Part shown: piece after piece, positions 24,264 through 36,250 of the stretch
How positions within the stretch are numbered: the first letter of the stretch is position 1
Layout: each line of letters starts with the position of its first letter
Assembly: GCA_003971905.1 (NCBI GenBank)
Contig: RSEE01000027.1
Span: 496,001 to 560,000, forward strand
From: Moniliella sp. 'wahieum'
Taxonomy: Eukaryota; Basidiomycota; Moniliellomycetes; Moniliellales; Moniliellaceae
Direction: 5' to 3'
DNA: 64,000 nucleotides
Translations under genes and position numbers: made by a program
The notes under the pieces: generated by a model
Told to the model about the DNA's origin: nothing
The model's database searches: none
What the model saw: only the letters and a program-made list of their open reading frames with translations

Positions 24264-25955
24264 GGTGCGGGTACAGAAGCGGCAGATGGAAGTGGTTTGG
24301 ATGGGGCGAAGAGAAAAGGGCAGAGAACGGAGCATGCAGCCCGAGACGAACAAAGAGGGGGGTCCATAAATATCCAAGCGGAACCCCGCCCGGCGGCCGC
24401 TTATCGATGGGACTAGTGACTGGAAGAATGGTAAGTACACCTCAGCAAAAGGGCAGTGTGCGGACTTGTCCTCGGGCCGTGCACTGACCATCCCAGTGCC
24501 AGGCCTCCGGCGCTTGCGTGCTTTGCCAGCGCAGGATCAACCACCGCCGCGTTGCTGACTAGGCCGCTGAACTCGCCAAACCACCACCAACGCTCCCGTA
24601 TCTCTCAACTTTGGTATCGACAGGAGCTTTTCTCATGGCCTCGCATGCTTCGCACCCCCACCTCGAACTGCCACCTAGCTCAGCTAACGTTCCGTCACGC
24701 ACCATATGGCGCGTTACTCAACCTATAATGCACCCACCCCAGAGTCCACACGTTACGATGAGCGTTTATCGATTATCAGGGTCGAAGGAGGCTGGGGCAC
24801 AGAATAGATGTGAGTTGTATAGTGAGTACACTTTAGTTTGAGCGTCGTTAGCCTTACCATGACCAACGCGACCGATTATGATCATCCCCGCGCCGCTTTT
24901 AGGGTGGTGCCGACGAGACTCTTCCTCCGGCCTCAGGCCTTATCAAGGCACGGACGATCTCTGTCGATGACGGCCACTAAACAGGAAGTGTATCGGGCTC
25001 GGACTGGATACAAGCTCGATTCGATCGCGAAAGGTGTCCAATGAAGCCCGGCCCCAGAGGGACGAGCTCTGACAAAGGGTCATCTCAGCCTGGGAGAGAA
25101 CGGAGGGAATGTGCTGGCATCCGGATCCGCCGTTTGAATCACATGAGCTGCGTGAGCTGGGATCAATCCCTGACGCTCTTCATAGGGCTTGGGGGAGACT
25201 GCTCCGCACAGTGAACTGCGCGCCTGTACCTTTTGCTAGGCTTGCTCGGATGGAGGATAGATCAAGTGCAAAGTGGAGATGAGCAGGCAGTCAGTCCAGA
25301 TATCTCTTCCCTGCAGGGGTTATTGGAAGGTAGAGAGGCCTCCGCGCCAGGTGGGCAGAGACGGATGTAGGGGCGCACCGAGCTGCTTTGTGTAGAATAG
25401 GACAAAAGGCCAAATGCACCCAACAAGGCCGATGCCCTATTTCCCGTCCGCCGATGGCAGAGGAACGTAACAGGCGGCAGGGTAACCTGCCAAAGGAGCG
25501 CTCGGCGCACACGAGGCCAGAAGGGGGTGGGCTGCAAGAGCACTTCCAACATAGCGCACAGGCATCCGTTGATGCCAAGCGGTTTCCTCAGCGTGCCAAA
25601 TACCCTCCCCTGTCCCAGCCGCTCACTCACCTGCACGTGTAACGTGTAACGTGTAACGAGGCAAGCAAAAGTCACTGACGATCAGGCCAACGCCAAAAGC
25701 AGGGCATTGCCGGTGGTGCTCTGATCCGCCGACCGTAGTAATGATTCCTGGGCCAATGGCAAGTAGCCTTCCGACTAATAGAACCCATGAAAGACAAGGA
25801 GATTGATATATGATAACGGGATGCAAGGAGTGCGGAGATTACAGAGTCATAGAAAGGGAGTGGAGGTCTGGGCGGATGAGGGTCAGGGTTATACCACCAG
25901 GTAAAAATATAGCCGGCAGGAGCATAATGGGCCATCGGGCTTAGCCAGTGCCACA
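24264..25955. other. Intergenic interval
   Basis: About 1.7 kb without a recognisable gene. A tandem 7-bp unit (ACGTGTA, three copies plus) lies at 25635-25658. Small open frames of 60-137 residues show no motifs. Confidence 0.5.
25635..25658. repeat. Short tandem repeat, 7-bp unit ACGTGTA
   Basis: Three full copies of ACGTGTA in a row plus ACG. It resembles the ACGCGTAACGCGTAA run near 3305 with C to T changes. Confidence 0.8.
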
Positions 25956-26587
25956 TTAGGTCAAGAAGGACTCGCACAGCCACACGCCTCCTTGATGTTG
26001 GGGTTATCAAAGACAAACTTGGCGTTAAGCTTGTCCTCTTTCCAGTCCATGACAGAGCCAATGATGGAAAAGAGCGCCTTGGAATCAATGAGGACCTTGA
26101 CGTTGTCCTGTTGAACAACCTCGTCAAACTTTCCCACCTCGTCGGGCGAGACGTACTCCAGGTGATACGACAGACCCGCACATCCTTTATTGCGGACGCC
26201 AATGCGAATCAACCGCCCCTGAGGTGCAGCGACAGTAGGCGCGGCCAGCGCCCGTAGATGCACCACTGCTGTCGGGGTTAAGGTCAAGGCAGCCTTGCGC
26301 GCCCGGAATTTCCGGCCAGTCGCCGGAGCCGAGGTGGCCGTCCTTGTGTCGGATGCAGGGGGAGAGCCAGCCTTGGGGGCGCCAGACTCCTTGGAAGGGG
26401 TGGAAGGAGCGCGCGGGAACAAATGGCCAGGGGGTATGGGGGGGTTGTGAGCCGTGGATGGCGCACCAAGTCCAGGGGGCATCTCACCCTGGGTTCCCGA
26501 GCGGGAAAGCATCGAGGCGAGGGGAGGAAGTAAAGTCTTAGGATAAGCTTGGGACATTAAGTTGCGCTCGGAACCGGGGGTAGCCAT
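25956..26587 (-). CDS. ISA1: Mitochondrial A-type iron-sulfur assembly protein Isa1
   Basis: Scaffold or carrier for 4Fe-4S cluster maturation in mitochondria. ATG at 26587 gives an N-terminal region of about 100 residues, Ser/Pro/Lys-rich and compatible with a targeting sequence. The conserved domain follows: ALTLTPTAVVHLRALAA, LIRIGVRNKGCAGLSYHLEY, DNVKVLIDSKALFSIIGSVM, KLNAKFVFDNPNIKEACGC. The first cluster Cys is in GCAGLSY. The C-terminal CGCGESF box reads CGC then ASPS and a stop as written; adding one G restores CGCGESFLT and a TAA at 25956-25958. A one-base loss is therefore the best reading. An upstream minus-strand frame (26538-26828) with a basic, Ser-rich start could hold an alternative presequence. 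Confidence 0.9.
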
Positions 26588-29112
26588 TGCCAGGTGGCAA
26601 TGACGACGCTGGCCGCCCAGAGAGCACGGGGGTACCCGTGGACAGACGTCGACATGCAGGGCAGATGGCGTGTTGTGCAAAGTGCCGCGGAGGACGTGAG
26701 AGAATAGTGCGCAAAGGTGGCGCTGCGGGTATCAGAGACGGAGGCATGAAGAGTAGCCCCAAAGAGGATGGTGGTTGCCACTTCCATCGAGCCAAAAGGG
26801 ACGCCTCCTGCAGAGTCTTTAAGATCAAAGCATCATTAGGGTTGCGCCCAGATCTTTCCAGGATGCATGATGCGGATGTTGCATGATGCGTGACAGCAGC
26901 CTGAGCGCAAAGGGGGGCGAGATGCGGGCTAACCCAGCCAACACTGGCGTGGTGCGGGAAATCTTCGCTCTATTTGTCATCGCTTTTAATCCCAAACAGG
27001 CTACTGTTGCATTCGTATCATTTGCAGAGCTTCCTAGTTACTGTGGAGTGGGGCGGGCCCCAAACGTCCCCACGCAGCCTCCTTTGCCCCCATCTCCATC
27101 TCTCTAACTTCCCGCATGTTCAGAACGCCTGTCGCAGTTCCAATTTGCCAACACTCTCCCACCCGCTGTGAGCAGCCAGCCTGGCCGAATCTGTGGGTCT
27201 AATTACTATAGCAATGAACCCTCTCCCAAGTATGAGTCTGGGACACGGCATATATACCCTCGCTGTCAATGTGCGAATCGGTGCGTTCCGCTTTCCCCTT
27301 CTTCCCGGCCTGCCCATCTGCCATTGATGGGCTCGCTCTTACTTCCAACCTAAACTTATTTGCTTCGGCCTTAACGGTGGCTCAAGAGATGAGCAAAACA
27401 TCCGTCTGTGAGAGAGTTCTCAGCCCATATGTGTGGCTCATCTCGGCCTTGCTTGTGTCCTTCATCATCTTATGCCTTGCCAGGCATGAAATATCCGTTG
27501 TGGCGACTCAGTTCACAGTTTGGCACTCTACTGTTCTCAAATGCTTTCTTCGTACTGCTTCTGTTGACAGTTTCACTCACCAACTGCACCTGGACGTCTC
27601 GCCCCCTCCGGGCCCCTCCCCTCCGCTTTTGTGTCAGAATTCATTATTCAGGTGGACCAACCTCTGGGGGTGCCATCCGCTCTCACATCTTATGGCATCA
27701 GCTTCTTCGCCCTTTAAGTCCTAAGGTTGAATACTATGATTGATTCATTGACTATTAGCCTGTTGGAACGGTGGACTATATGAGGGCAAAATGGAATGGG
27801 GGACCTGGACCCTCACTCTCTACATGGAACGGTCGGGGCGGGGGCGAAACCCTAGACATACAGTGCGGACCGGACTAAACCAGCATCACCTACGGTGCGC
27901 AGATCAGGCCGTGGGCCCAGTAGTCCTTTCGTAGGAACAAAACAGCAACAAAAGTAGTAGAGATATTATGAAGGAACGCGGGATAAGTTTTCGTCATTAT
28001 TCCTTCCTTACTATAGCTTCTTTGCCTGGGACCCCCTGCAATGATTTCCCTCTGATCTGATCAATCTCGGAGGGGGCGCGTATGCGTGTCTTTTTGGTCT
28101 ACTGATGTAAAGATGAACTCTTTCTCATCCTTCCACGGCACCCTGTTATACCTGGAGATAAAGGTCCATTTTCCAATTTGGAGTAACGATTCTAAGAATG
28201 ATGATAGACTATTAAACATCAGCTGCTCTGGTCCTCCATCGACCACATACAGTGGTTAACGCGTCCCGACCAATGGACGAAATCATCAGATATTCGGCAT
28301 ACCTCTGGTTTCGCTATAAATCTTCCTTTACGGGTGCAACACTGTGCGAACTCTCCGTTACGGGGTGATCCAGTGTCTATCTGCGGACATGGAAGAGAGG
28401 ACCGCGGCTGCATTTTGCAGATGACTTGATCTCATGGGAACAAAGGTCAGTCTTCTCATTACATTAGTAAGTACGTCCATGGGCAACTTTTATCTTCCAT
28501 GTTGCGGGTATCCTCGGCAGGTCACCCAGGACCGCATATGGGCCCCTAACGCGACACGATGACCCATATATCCCTCCATTGTACTCTCCGCGTCTTTTGG
28601 CGAATCCTTTGACGCACAGATTGCGCGGCGCTTAGCGTCTTTGAAAGTACGACATGTGCACCTTAGTGTGGTTCCACCACCTCTATCTTCTTTTGCTTTC
28701 TACACTGTGTACAGGTACTACTCGCTCTACTTACTACTGCATGCCCTCTCCACCTGCCTTCTTGTTCTAAAAGAACGTGACGGGTCATCATGCAGACCGG
28801 TGTGACGTGACATCGTAATGTATAGGTCGCAATCATTAATCATTGATCATTATCCTCGTCCCTTCAAGACTCAAGCTTCATTCTCTCTCAGTTGACCAGT
28901 TGCCACCTTTTGCCACCTCTCCACATTTTGTTTGTCAGCCCCAAACTCCAGTCAGTCACAACCATCATGTTCCCATCAGTAATAAAGGTCACACACTTCA
29001 GTGCTTCAATGTGCGTCTCATACGGAGCCAGTCACCGGGAAACCATATAGAGATTGGCTATTCCCGTGGGATATACTTGGTGTCTCACGCTTTGGCCTTT
29101 GGCCTCGGCCTC

Positions 29113-29150
29113 ATGGCCCCATGGCCCCATGGCCCCATGGCCCCATGGCC
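29113..29150. repeat. Tandem repeat, 8-bp unit ATGGCCCC
   Basis: Four copies of ATGGCCCC plus a partial fifth. Eight-base phase, so not coding-like. Copy number may vary among strains. Confidence 0.9.
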
Positions 29151-30160
29151 TCACATATGTACCTCACATGCTCACACCAGGCATCGGGCCGAGGCCTCTG
29201 GAATATTAAATCCTTGTGTATTGACCTCGGCCTCTCAGATCTCATCGATCATCACGGTCACCAATAAGAGGGGATGTCACTTGGAAGTTGGTGACATGTG
29301 ACAAGTCTTCTAATCGTCACAACACATACGTCTTTCAGCCCGCATAGTACGCATTGATCGAAGAAGGAAGTCTCTCTTCTAGATCGAACCCCACACTCAT
29401 CTCTCTCGCGATGAAAATGCGTAATGGTTAATGGACACCCCCGGGGGAAATATGATGGTGGTGCTCTCTGTTGAGAGTATTATCGAGATTACGTCTTGAT
29501 GCACGCATGGAGACGAGTATGCACCTGGTATGTCCATCCTCAATGTACGCAAATGGTCCCCAGCCAGAAGACGACCGTCTGGGTCGCCACGATGCTCGCA
29601 CAGTACTTGAAAGGAGCACCAGAGAGCGCTTAAAGCAGGGCTAAGCGCGAAGCGATTCAAAAAAGATTAGCCTTGTAGAGAAAAGCGGGCAAAGCTGTGG
29701 CGGCCTCACTGGTCTCACCGGTGAACGATGGTCGATGGCTGTCGCGATGTCATATCGATCTTCGTTCGATTTTCGATCAATTAACGCGCCTACGAAAGGA
29801 GAACGTGCACATCCGTGGAGGGTGCCCGATGATCGATGATCGATGATCACTATACTGACCAGTGATGGGGGCGGTGTTTGAGACGCTTGACGTCACGGAA
29901 TGATGTCACACACGCCCTTTGGCCAGGCCATGCAAGCCATGCGAGGCCACCCGCGACGATATGAGGCAGGCGTCGGAAGGCGCGGGGCACATCTACGTTT
30001 CAAAAAGCTGCACTGCATGCACAGGAGATACGGTCCTGAACGTCCGTGCACACCCAATATCTCGGCACGGTGGCAGTGTTACGTTGAGGCCGATGTCGAA
30101 GTCCTTCGCACAAGCCGCTTCGCGATCGGGTCTTAAACCGGGATCTTCGCATGGAGTTTC

Positions 30161-30246
30161 CTCTTCTCTCCCCACCTCTCCCCACCTCTCCCCACTCTCT
30201 CCCCCCACCTATCCCCACCTCTCCCCACCTCTCCCCACCTCTCCCT
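30161..30246. repeat. CT-rich tract of CCCACCTCTC units upstream of GH43
   Basis: An imperfect 10-bp pyrimidine repeat covering about 85 bp and ending 27 bp before the GH43 start codon. It sits where fungal promoters often have CT-rich boxes near the transcription start. Confidence 0.75.
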
Positions 30247-30272
30247 TCACGCCCTCCCTTTCCCACGCCAGC

Positions 30273-31366
30273 ATGACCCTCACCTATGAGAACCGGTTAT
30301 CGACATTGACTGGCCTGACCCAGGCGTCTTCTACGACGAAAACACCAAGAAGTACTACAGCTATGCGACCAATGGTGCTGGCAAGAATCTGCAGGTCAGC
30401 GAGTCGCCTGACATGATGTCCTGGCACATTCTGCCAGACGATGCGCTTCCTGCCCCTTTCCCAGAGTGGACGGGCAAGCCCGGCTTCTTCGGGCACCTGA
30501 TGTTGTGAAGGCCCCGCTGGGCGCCCCGGGTACCTCATGTACCTCGCCACCCATGACAACTCGACAGACAAAATGTGTATTGGTGTCGCCTACTCCAAGG
30601 ATTCCCCCGTTGGTCCTTTCCACTTTGTCTCCAATGGCCCCATTTGCAGCTACGTACGTTCCCGCTCATTATTGTACTTCTTTCGGCCTCCTTCTGACCT
30701 GCATGACGACAGGGCGAGACTGGCGGTACTATTGATCCTTGCTGTTTTGAAGACCCACAATCAGGAAAGCGGTTCCTTCTGTTCAAGAACGACTTCAAGC
30801 ACATGCGCGGTCCTGGCCCTCAGATTTGGATCCAGGAGTTGGCGGACGACGGGATCAGCTTTGCCGGTGAACGGCACGGGATCTTGGAGGCGCAAGAGGA
30901 TTGGACTACGGGCCTGATTGAGGCGCCTCATATGATCTACCACGAACCTACGAAAACCTATGTGTGCTTCTTCTCGTCGGGTACGTTCACTGAGAACGAC
31001 TACAAGATTGGTTATGCCACATCCAAGAACGTTTACGGTCCCTACACCCAGTCCAAGAAGCCTTTCCTTGAGACAGACTTTGGCCGTGGTATCGTCGGCC
31101 CGGGCGGGGAATGTGCCCTGAAGGCTGCCGATGGCAACTACTACCTTGTCTTCCACTCGCACAAGACGCTCGATTGCCAGGGCGGCCGCTGCATGTCGAT
31201 TCAGCGACTTGAGTTTGACAACAAAGGCCATCCGGTCTTCCCTACTCATCCCGTGTACCACCGTCGCTTGCGCCTCGGCCACGAGGCCGAGGATGGGATG
31301 GGCGATGAAGAGGCTGAAAAGTGTGCCGAGGCCAGTGGCCATGGCAAGCCTAAACCCCCATGCTAA
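30273..31366 (+). CDS. Glycoside hydrolase family 43 (arabinanase/xylosidase-like)
   Basis: Five-bladed beta-propeller glycosidase acting on arabinose- or xylose-containing polysaccharide. ATG at 30273; one lost C restores YENPVIDIDWPDPGVFYDE, whose WPDPG Asp is the expected general base. One lost T restores FFWAPDVV. An intron at 30654-30712 (GTACGT, CTGAC branch, CAG) joins SY to GETGGTIDPCCFEDP. The general-acid Glu is in TGLIEAPHMIY. Further family features are ENDYKIGYATSKNVYGPYTQ, GIVGPGGECALK and YLVFHSHKTLDCQGGRCM. The stop is TAA or TGA near 31366, with a possible late frame change. No signal peptide is visible at this start, so the enzyme would be cytosolic unless an upstream exon was missed. 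Exact substrate unknown. Confidence 0.85.
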
Positions 31367-31718
31367 AGCCTTCCTGAAGAAGGCCTTCGACGTTTTGACG
31401 TCCTAATTGGATAGTAACTCCCCCTCTCCCCGATTTTCAATACATGTTGCTCATCGTGCAAGAATTGGGGGGGATGCCATGGGATATAATGATGCACATC
31501 AGGAGAATGGTATGCGTTTTTAGGGCAAAAGGGTCGCGGTTATAATGTGGGCGATGACTGTTGGAGATGAAAATAAATAAGCCTGCAAATAAGCCTGCTT
31601 GGGTGGTACTGGTATATATGACAAGAGGGCGATGGCCAGACCCGGAGTGACTTTGCTGGCTGACAACACTACAACTCAGAAAATCGATAATACCTTCGGC
31701 CAAAAGGGAAAAAATGAA

Positions 31719-31817
31719 TCTCCCCTCTGGGAGTCGAACCCAGGACATTCAGAGCGGACGGTTCGTCCAAGCTTGACCACTTACAATCTGACGCTCTTCC
31801 AACTGAGCTAAGGAGAG
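31719..31817 (-). tRNA. tRNA-Tyr(GUA) with a 26-nt intron
   Basis: On the minus strand the acceptor CTCTCCT pairs with AGGGGAG, discriminator A. The D arm is GCTCAGTTGGAAGAGC. The anticodon stem TCAGA pairs with TCTGA with loop T-T-GTA-A-C. The intron is 31755-31780, after position 37. T arm CTGGGTTCGACTCCCAG. A TTCATTTTTT terminator follows. An intron is expected in eukaryotic tRNA-Tyr genes. Confidence 0.92.
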
Positions 31818-32670
31818 GATTGACGTTATCTTCGCAACGATTAAAGTGGAGGACCGGATTCAATGGGTCTGCCTCAGTCCACGTGACTAGTGACTGGAGA
31901 AATGCGCGCTTGGCGCATAGCAGGGTATCTGCACTTATGCACTTGTTTTTGGCCGGAGATGGACGGAATACGCTCGCTACATGCATTTACGGCGTTTGAG
32001 CGCTTGAGCTGAGAGGCGTGACGCCGCGATGACGTATGCCACGTTTGATCACACCAGCTGTTACGCGTTACGAGTCGCAGCAGAGGGGTTGCAGGAGGCG
32101 CCTGTCCCAGGGGTGGGCGGTCGGGTGTGTGTGAAATGTGAAGTTGAACTGGAGCGAGGGTTGGGGGCTGGGGGCTGCTGATGTAATGGTTGGATTTCAT
32201 CTATCCTGACCCCCTGTACATTTCAAATGGCCGGGTGGGGGTGGCGGTGCGTGGGTTCGGGGGCGGTGGGCACAGGGCAAGTGGGGGGCGGCGGTGGCCG
32301 GGTGACCGGGTGATGGGGTGACCAGCGTGACAGGTGGCATGTGGCGTGTGCCAGGCGATCGGTGACGAGGAGGCGGTGTGCTCTGCTGGGACACTCTGTC
32401 AGCCAGTGCGACCAGAGGTCAGCTGACCAGCCAGCCCAGCCAGCGCCGCTCAGCCGGTCAGACGTGCTGATCCTGCTCAGACACCGGGCGTGGAGCGAAG
32501 CCTAGCCGCCAGTATATAGTTCCACCCCTTGGCACTCCCACGCGCCACCTCTCCTCCTTTTGCCCTCTTCGGCCCCCTCCCTCCCTCTGCCACCCGCATC
32601 CCCAGAGTGCACCGTTCAGTCCCCGCCACCCGCATCCCCTCCATCCCCTTCTCTCTCCGCGCCTCCAACC
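31818..32670. other. Intergenic interval, carrier promoter
   Basis: G-rich near 32220-32350 with no gene. A TATATAG box at 32513-32519 lies about 150 bp upstream of the carrier ATG, followed by a CT-rich leader. Confidence 0.5.
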
Positions 32671-34003
32671 ATGGCGTCTGTCGCTTCTCCCTCCCCCTCT
32701 GCCCACGTCCCACCAGCTTCTTCCCCGTCCTCCCATTGGCGCCTGAGCCGAGCCCAGCGCGACATCCTTGCCGGCTCAGCGGGTGGACTGGTGAGCAAGG
32801 CGTGCGAGTACCCACTCGACCTGGTCAAGACCCGCTTGCAGACCCAGGCCTCCTTCTTTTCACCCCCCCCGGCACCCATCACTGCCCCCCCTGTGCCTCC
32901 CGCCGCGGCTTCCGTTGGAGCATCCCTCAAGCCCACCAGCCTCACCACTCCCCAGTCCACTTCTCTTGGTCGTCCATTTTGCACTGCCGCCAAGGGTGCG
33001 CCGCCCATGAGGGTGGCGGCACAGTATAACGGCGCAATTGACTGCTTCTTTCAAACGGTGCGGGATGAGGGCGTACGTGGACTGTACCGTGGCCTTTCCA
33101 TGCCCCTTTCAGGGGCGATCGCGGAGAACGCATCGCTGTTCTTGACTTACAATGCCGTCACTCAGGCACTCGCCCCGAGCCTCGCCCGTCCCGATGGGAG
33201 CACCTCCCCTGTCCAAGCCGCTCTGGCCGGCGGGGCCGCTGGTTCAGCCGTCTCGCTTTTCCTCACCCCGGTCGAGCTGGTCAAGTGCCGACTGCAAGTG
33301 CAGCGAGCTGCTGCTCGCGTAGCTATCGCCCGGGGCGCAATACCAGCTCAGACCAAGTTACCTGGGCCGCTGCAACTTTTCCCTTCCATTGTGCGCAAGG
33401 AGGGTGTACGCGGTTTGTGGCTTGGATGGTCGGCCACCCTTGGTCGGGAGGCTATTGGCGATGCCGCCTGGTTCTTGGCTTTTGATGTTGTGACTCGCTG
33501 GATGTGTCAGCGGAAGGAACAAGGGCTATCCCCTCTCTTTTCTATGGCCAACATGATGGGTGTCCGTGGCCCTGCGCCCCCAGCAGGAACAAAGTACACG
33601 CGCCGTGACTTGAGTGCCACGGACATTGCTGCTGCCGGTGGGGTATCGGGCGTTACATACATTCTCATTTCCTACCCAGCAGATTGTGTCAAAGCGAATG
33701 TCCAGACGGCGCAAGCTGTGATCAAACCTCGCCCGCCAACTGCGGTCGCAACTTCCCCCAGTACATCCGTCCTGACTCATCCCTCGTTTTTCGCCACCGC
33801 CCAGTCAATGTATCGTTCCCAGGGCATTCGTGCCTTCACTCGCGGTCTCGGCCTCACTGCCTGTCGCAGCGCTGCCAGCAGTTCTCTGATCTTGTACGTC
33901 CCGCCCGCTCCCACGCAATTGCTTGTACTGACGTGGCCTTCTGGTTCTCCTCTCCAGTTTGGTCTACCATCAAATCCAGCTGATGTTTGACCACCTTGCA
34001 TGA
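32671..34003 (+). CDS. Mitochondrial carrier family (SLC25), ornithine carrier-like
   Basis: Six-helix solute carrier of the inner mitochondrial membrane. ATG at 32671. The three family signatures are PLDLVKTRLQ, PVELVKCRLQ and PADCVKANVQ, each opening one of three repeats of about 100-150 residues. Helix-2 type motifs are GVRGLYRGLSMPLSG, GVRGLWLGWSATLGR and GIRAFTRGLGLTACR. Long Pro/Ser/Ala insertions follow the first and third signatures. An intron at 33894-33957 (GTACGT, CTGAC, CAG) joins SSSLIF to LVYHQIQLMFDHLA and TGA at 34001. The reading frame is clean throughout. The signature PVELVKCRLQ and the segment IAENASLFLTYN resemble Ort1/Arg11 ornithine carriers, so mitochondrial arginine/ornithine exchange is the best guess; another basic amino acid or acylcarnitine carrier is possible. 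Confidence 0.85.
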
Positions 34004-34622
34004 CATTTTGCTGTCGGTAGATGTCTTCTGTGATCGAATACTTTGGCCGACCCTCCGGATTGTCCCATATTCCACCGTGGTACTGTCCATACCGGCGTTG
34101 GCACCCGCATCCCACTTAAAGCTTCAAGCTTCAAGCTTCAGCCCACATTCGTTTCTTCCCCTCCTCATATTTGCCCCGTGCTGTGCCCGCCCTTCACCAC
34201 CATCGCCGATACCTCATATGTTGTGTGTAATGGATCTGCCTTTGCCGTCCCTCACAATTCCTTCGTCTTATTGCTGTTGTCGTTCGCCAAAAGGGACCGT
34301 GCCCTTGATTCGAATACTTATTGCATACGCAAAGCATATAGACAGGAGCAACTGAAAGGCGGTCCCCACCAGACTTGTTCAGCTATAACGTTTGTTGCAG
34401 TTCACACCCACCAAAGCAGAGGTTCATGGTGTAGGGGTGTTGCCCTCCCCCCATCGTCTTGTTTCGGCAGGGACTGCACTACTCGGCCGTGAAACAGATA
34501 CCTCATCCGAAAGGTCCCAGGCCACACCTAAACACATCCTCTACCAAGTAGCCCTCGAACCAGGCGCAAACACCGCCGCTGCAGACCGCTGGTAGCCCTT
34601 CATCCCAGGGCTCGGACATCGA
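34004..34622. other. Interval with AAGCTTCAAGCTTCAAGCTT
   Basis: Carries the AAGCTTCAAGCTTCAAGCTTC run at 34119-34140 just downstream of the carrier gene. Otherwise nothing recognised. Confidence 0.5.
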
Positions 34623-34958
34623 GTGTACGTGGCTCCACTTCCATTCCCGCTTCTCAACGGGGCTCCCAGGTATCAACCATCTTCTGCCATCCGCTCCCGT
34701 TTGCGCAAGGAGCATGACCAACCCGAAACGATTGTGATTGAGCGACGGAAGACGAAATTAGATCGGGGCATGCGCTCTCTCCAGCACGCCTTCTTGTTCC
34801 CCTTCCGCCCCTTTTGTGTTGGTTTGGCGCAAGCTGTTGGCAAGGGAAAGGAGAAGGAACGCTCCATTCGCAAGGCCGGGGCAGCTGTGTCAGCTGAGGA
34901 GCGTCTTGCCACATTGCCGGCGGCCCCACAGCTAGTACAATTTCCCTCTCTCGTTTAG
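34623..34958 (+). CDS. Unrecognised open frame with coding-like composition
   Basis: An open frame ending TAG at 34956-34958. Its middle part, RLRKEHDQPETIVIERRKTK, followed by LDRGMRSLQHAFLFPFRPF, has the charged/hydrophobic alternation of real protein rather than GC-driven low complexity. I do not recognise the family. The start is unknown; an upstream exon could exist in 34385-34620. Could be the end of a broken gene. No evidence for function. Confidence 0.3.
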   Translation: MYVAPLPFPLLNGAPRYQPSSAIRSRLRKEHDQPETIVIERRKTKLDRGMRSLQHAFLFPFRPFCVGLAQAVGKGKEKERSIRKAGAAVSAEERLATLPAAPQLVQFPSLV

Positions 34959-35608
34959 CCCTGACTCTCCACCCCACCACCTCTCATTACACAAACCCCA
35001 GAGCAATCTACTCAGGATAGCGTGATGCTGTTGTACTAGTTTTTTTTCTCTGGCTGACATTTGGGTGTCCGATTACTACCTCCAGGCCACCATCCCCCTA
35101 ACCGAGTGCAAGCAGCGCAGTGTCGAAGGGAAGCTGGCCGTAATCAAGCAATGATACAACAGCCTGACCGAAGCATTTGGTGCCTCCTTAGCAGATACCA
35201 CGAACACTGGCTCGAGCGAGATGGGTTCTCCGCATGCAACCATGGTCGACATGGCTTCTGTTTCGTAACTCTTAACGCACCAGGTCCAATTTCTGTCGTG
35301 TCACTCGTTTGTGGTACAAAAACTGTTTCACCGTTCTACTGTATCCTCATAGTTATACTAGTCAAGGAAGACCTAAACGAGGTTCTATCAACATCACAAT
35401 GCTATAGAAGAGATGTCGCTAGATGACATGTTTTCAGTACGCCCAAATGCGCAAGGATGGAGAGGAAGCGGGGGGAACTTGATCTCAGTGACTCCCGACG
35501 GCAGACACTAGATTCAAGGACGGAGAGGGTAATGCAAACGTTGCTGGACCACCCCAAAGGTGAAGCAGTGGCAACGAAGGCAGGGAGTAAAGAGACTCGG
35601 GGAGTCGC
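34959..35608. other. Intergenic interval downstream of eIF5A
   Basis: A 9-base T-run lies near 35040. Small open frames only; nothing recognised. Confidence 0.5.
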
Positions 35609-36250
35609 TTACTTGCCCTGGGGCGCCTCCTTGAACGCAAGGGGTCTCCTCACCCATGGCCGAGACAATGGTGACCATAAGGTCCTTGCCATCATCGAAG
35701 TCAGCCTGCATCTGGTCGCCCAGCTCGCCCTCAGGCACACGGACATCGTCCTTCGAGTCACCGTCGGGGGTGAGCAGGTTGAGGTAGCCATCGTCAATGT
35801 TGACCAGCTGGTACTCAGTACGCGTCACGTTGGGCACCTCCATGTTGTGCGTCGAGGGCGAGATGTCCTCGAGCTTCTTGCCGGTGAAGATGTCGACGGC
35901 GACAAGGTGCACCTTGGCGTGACCGTGCTTGCCGGTCTTGGAGGTCGACATGTCGACAATCTTGCAGGGACGGCCCTTGATCACCACGTGCCCGTTCTTG
36001 CGCAGAGCCGAGCACTGCATCGGGTAGGTGAGGGAGGCGCCGGCGTTGGCGGACTCGAACTCGACGTTGTGCTTCTCGTCGTCAGACTGGTGAGGAAGAG
36101 AGTGTCAGTCCATTTGTGCCCCACAACCAAGCAAGTTACCCATCCCATATCAGACGAGAACGGTATTCCCGCCATCCACGAAGCAGCGGGGATACACGCA
36201 TCCAGCGCCAATGGGGAGGGAGCCACAAACAAGGCAGGAGTACGCACCAT
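35609..36250 (-). CDS. Translation factor eIF5A (hypusine-containing)
   Basis: Binds the ribosome E site and relieves stalling at polyproline and other difficult motifs. The ATG at 36250-36248 is the entire coding part of exon 1. The intron 36087-36247 (GTGCGT..CAG) follows immediately, then exon 2 begins [19 protein letters not shown]. The hypusine Lys is residue 54 in [12 protein letters not shown]. Other hallmarks are [38 protein letters not shown] and [14 protein letters not shown]. At the end one lost C in the run near 35637 changes the tail; restoring it gives [16 protein letters not shown] and TAA at 35609-35611, matching eIF5A tails. Length is then about 160 residues, as expected. Confidence 0.95.

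Larger units (their letters stand above)
26588..30272. other. Gene-poor 3.7-kb interval
   Basis: No supported gene. One plus-strand open frame (27269-27724, 151 residues) has a possible membrane span, WLISALLVSFIILCLA, but no family match, and TATATA lies just upstream of it. A TAGGGTTGCGCC word at 26837-26848 lies about 250 bp upstream of Isa1. The stretch is more A/T-rich than coding areas and contains ATCGATGATCGATGATC at 29829-29845 and two simple repeats listed separately. Confidence 0.5.

Noticed and set aside
27269..27724. 151-residue frame with a hydrophobic span.
   Set aside because: No homology recognised, no conserved context, and the composition resembles spacer DNA; kept only as a note in the interval entry.
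29113..29150. CRISPR-like direct repeats.
   Set aside because: The 8-bp ATGGCCCC units are contiguous with no spacers, and the genome is eukaryotic; it is a simple tandem repeat.
29376..29400. GGTTCGA-like B-box on the minus strand suggesting a tRNA.
   Set aside because: No pairing T stem or acceptor stem can be drawn around it.
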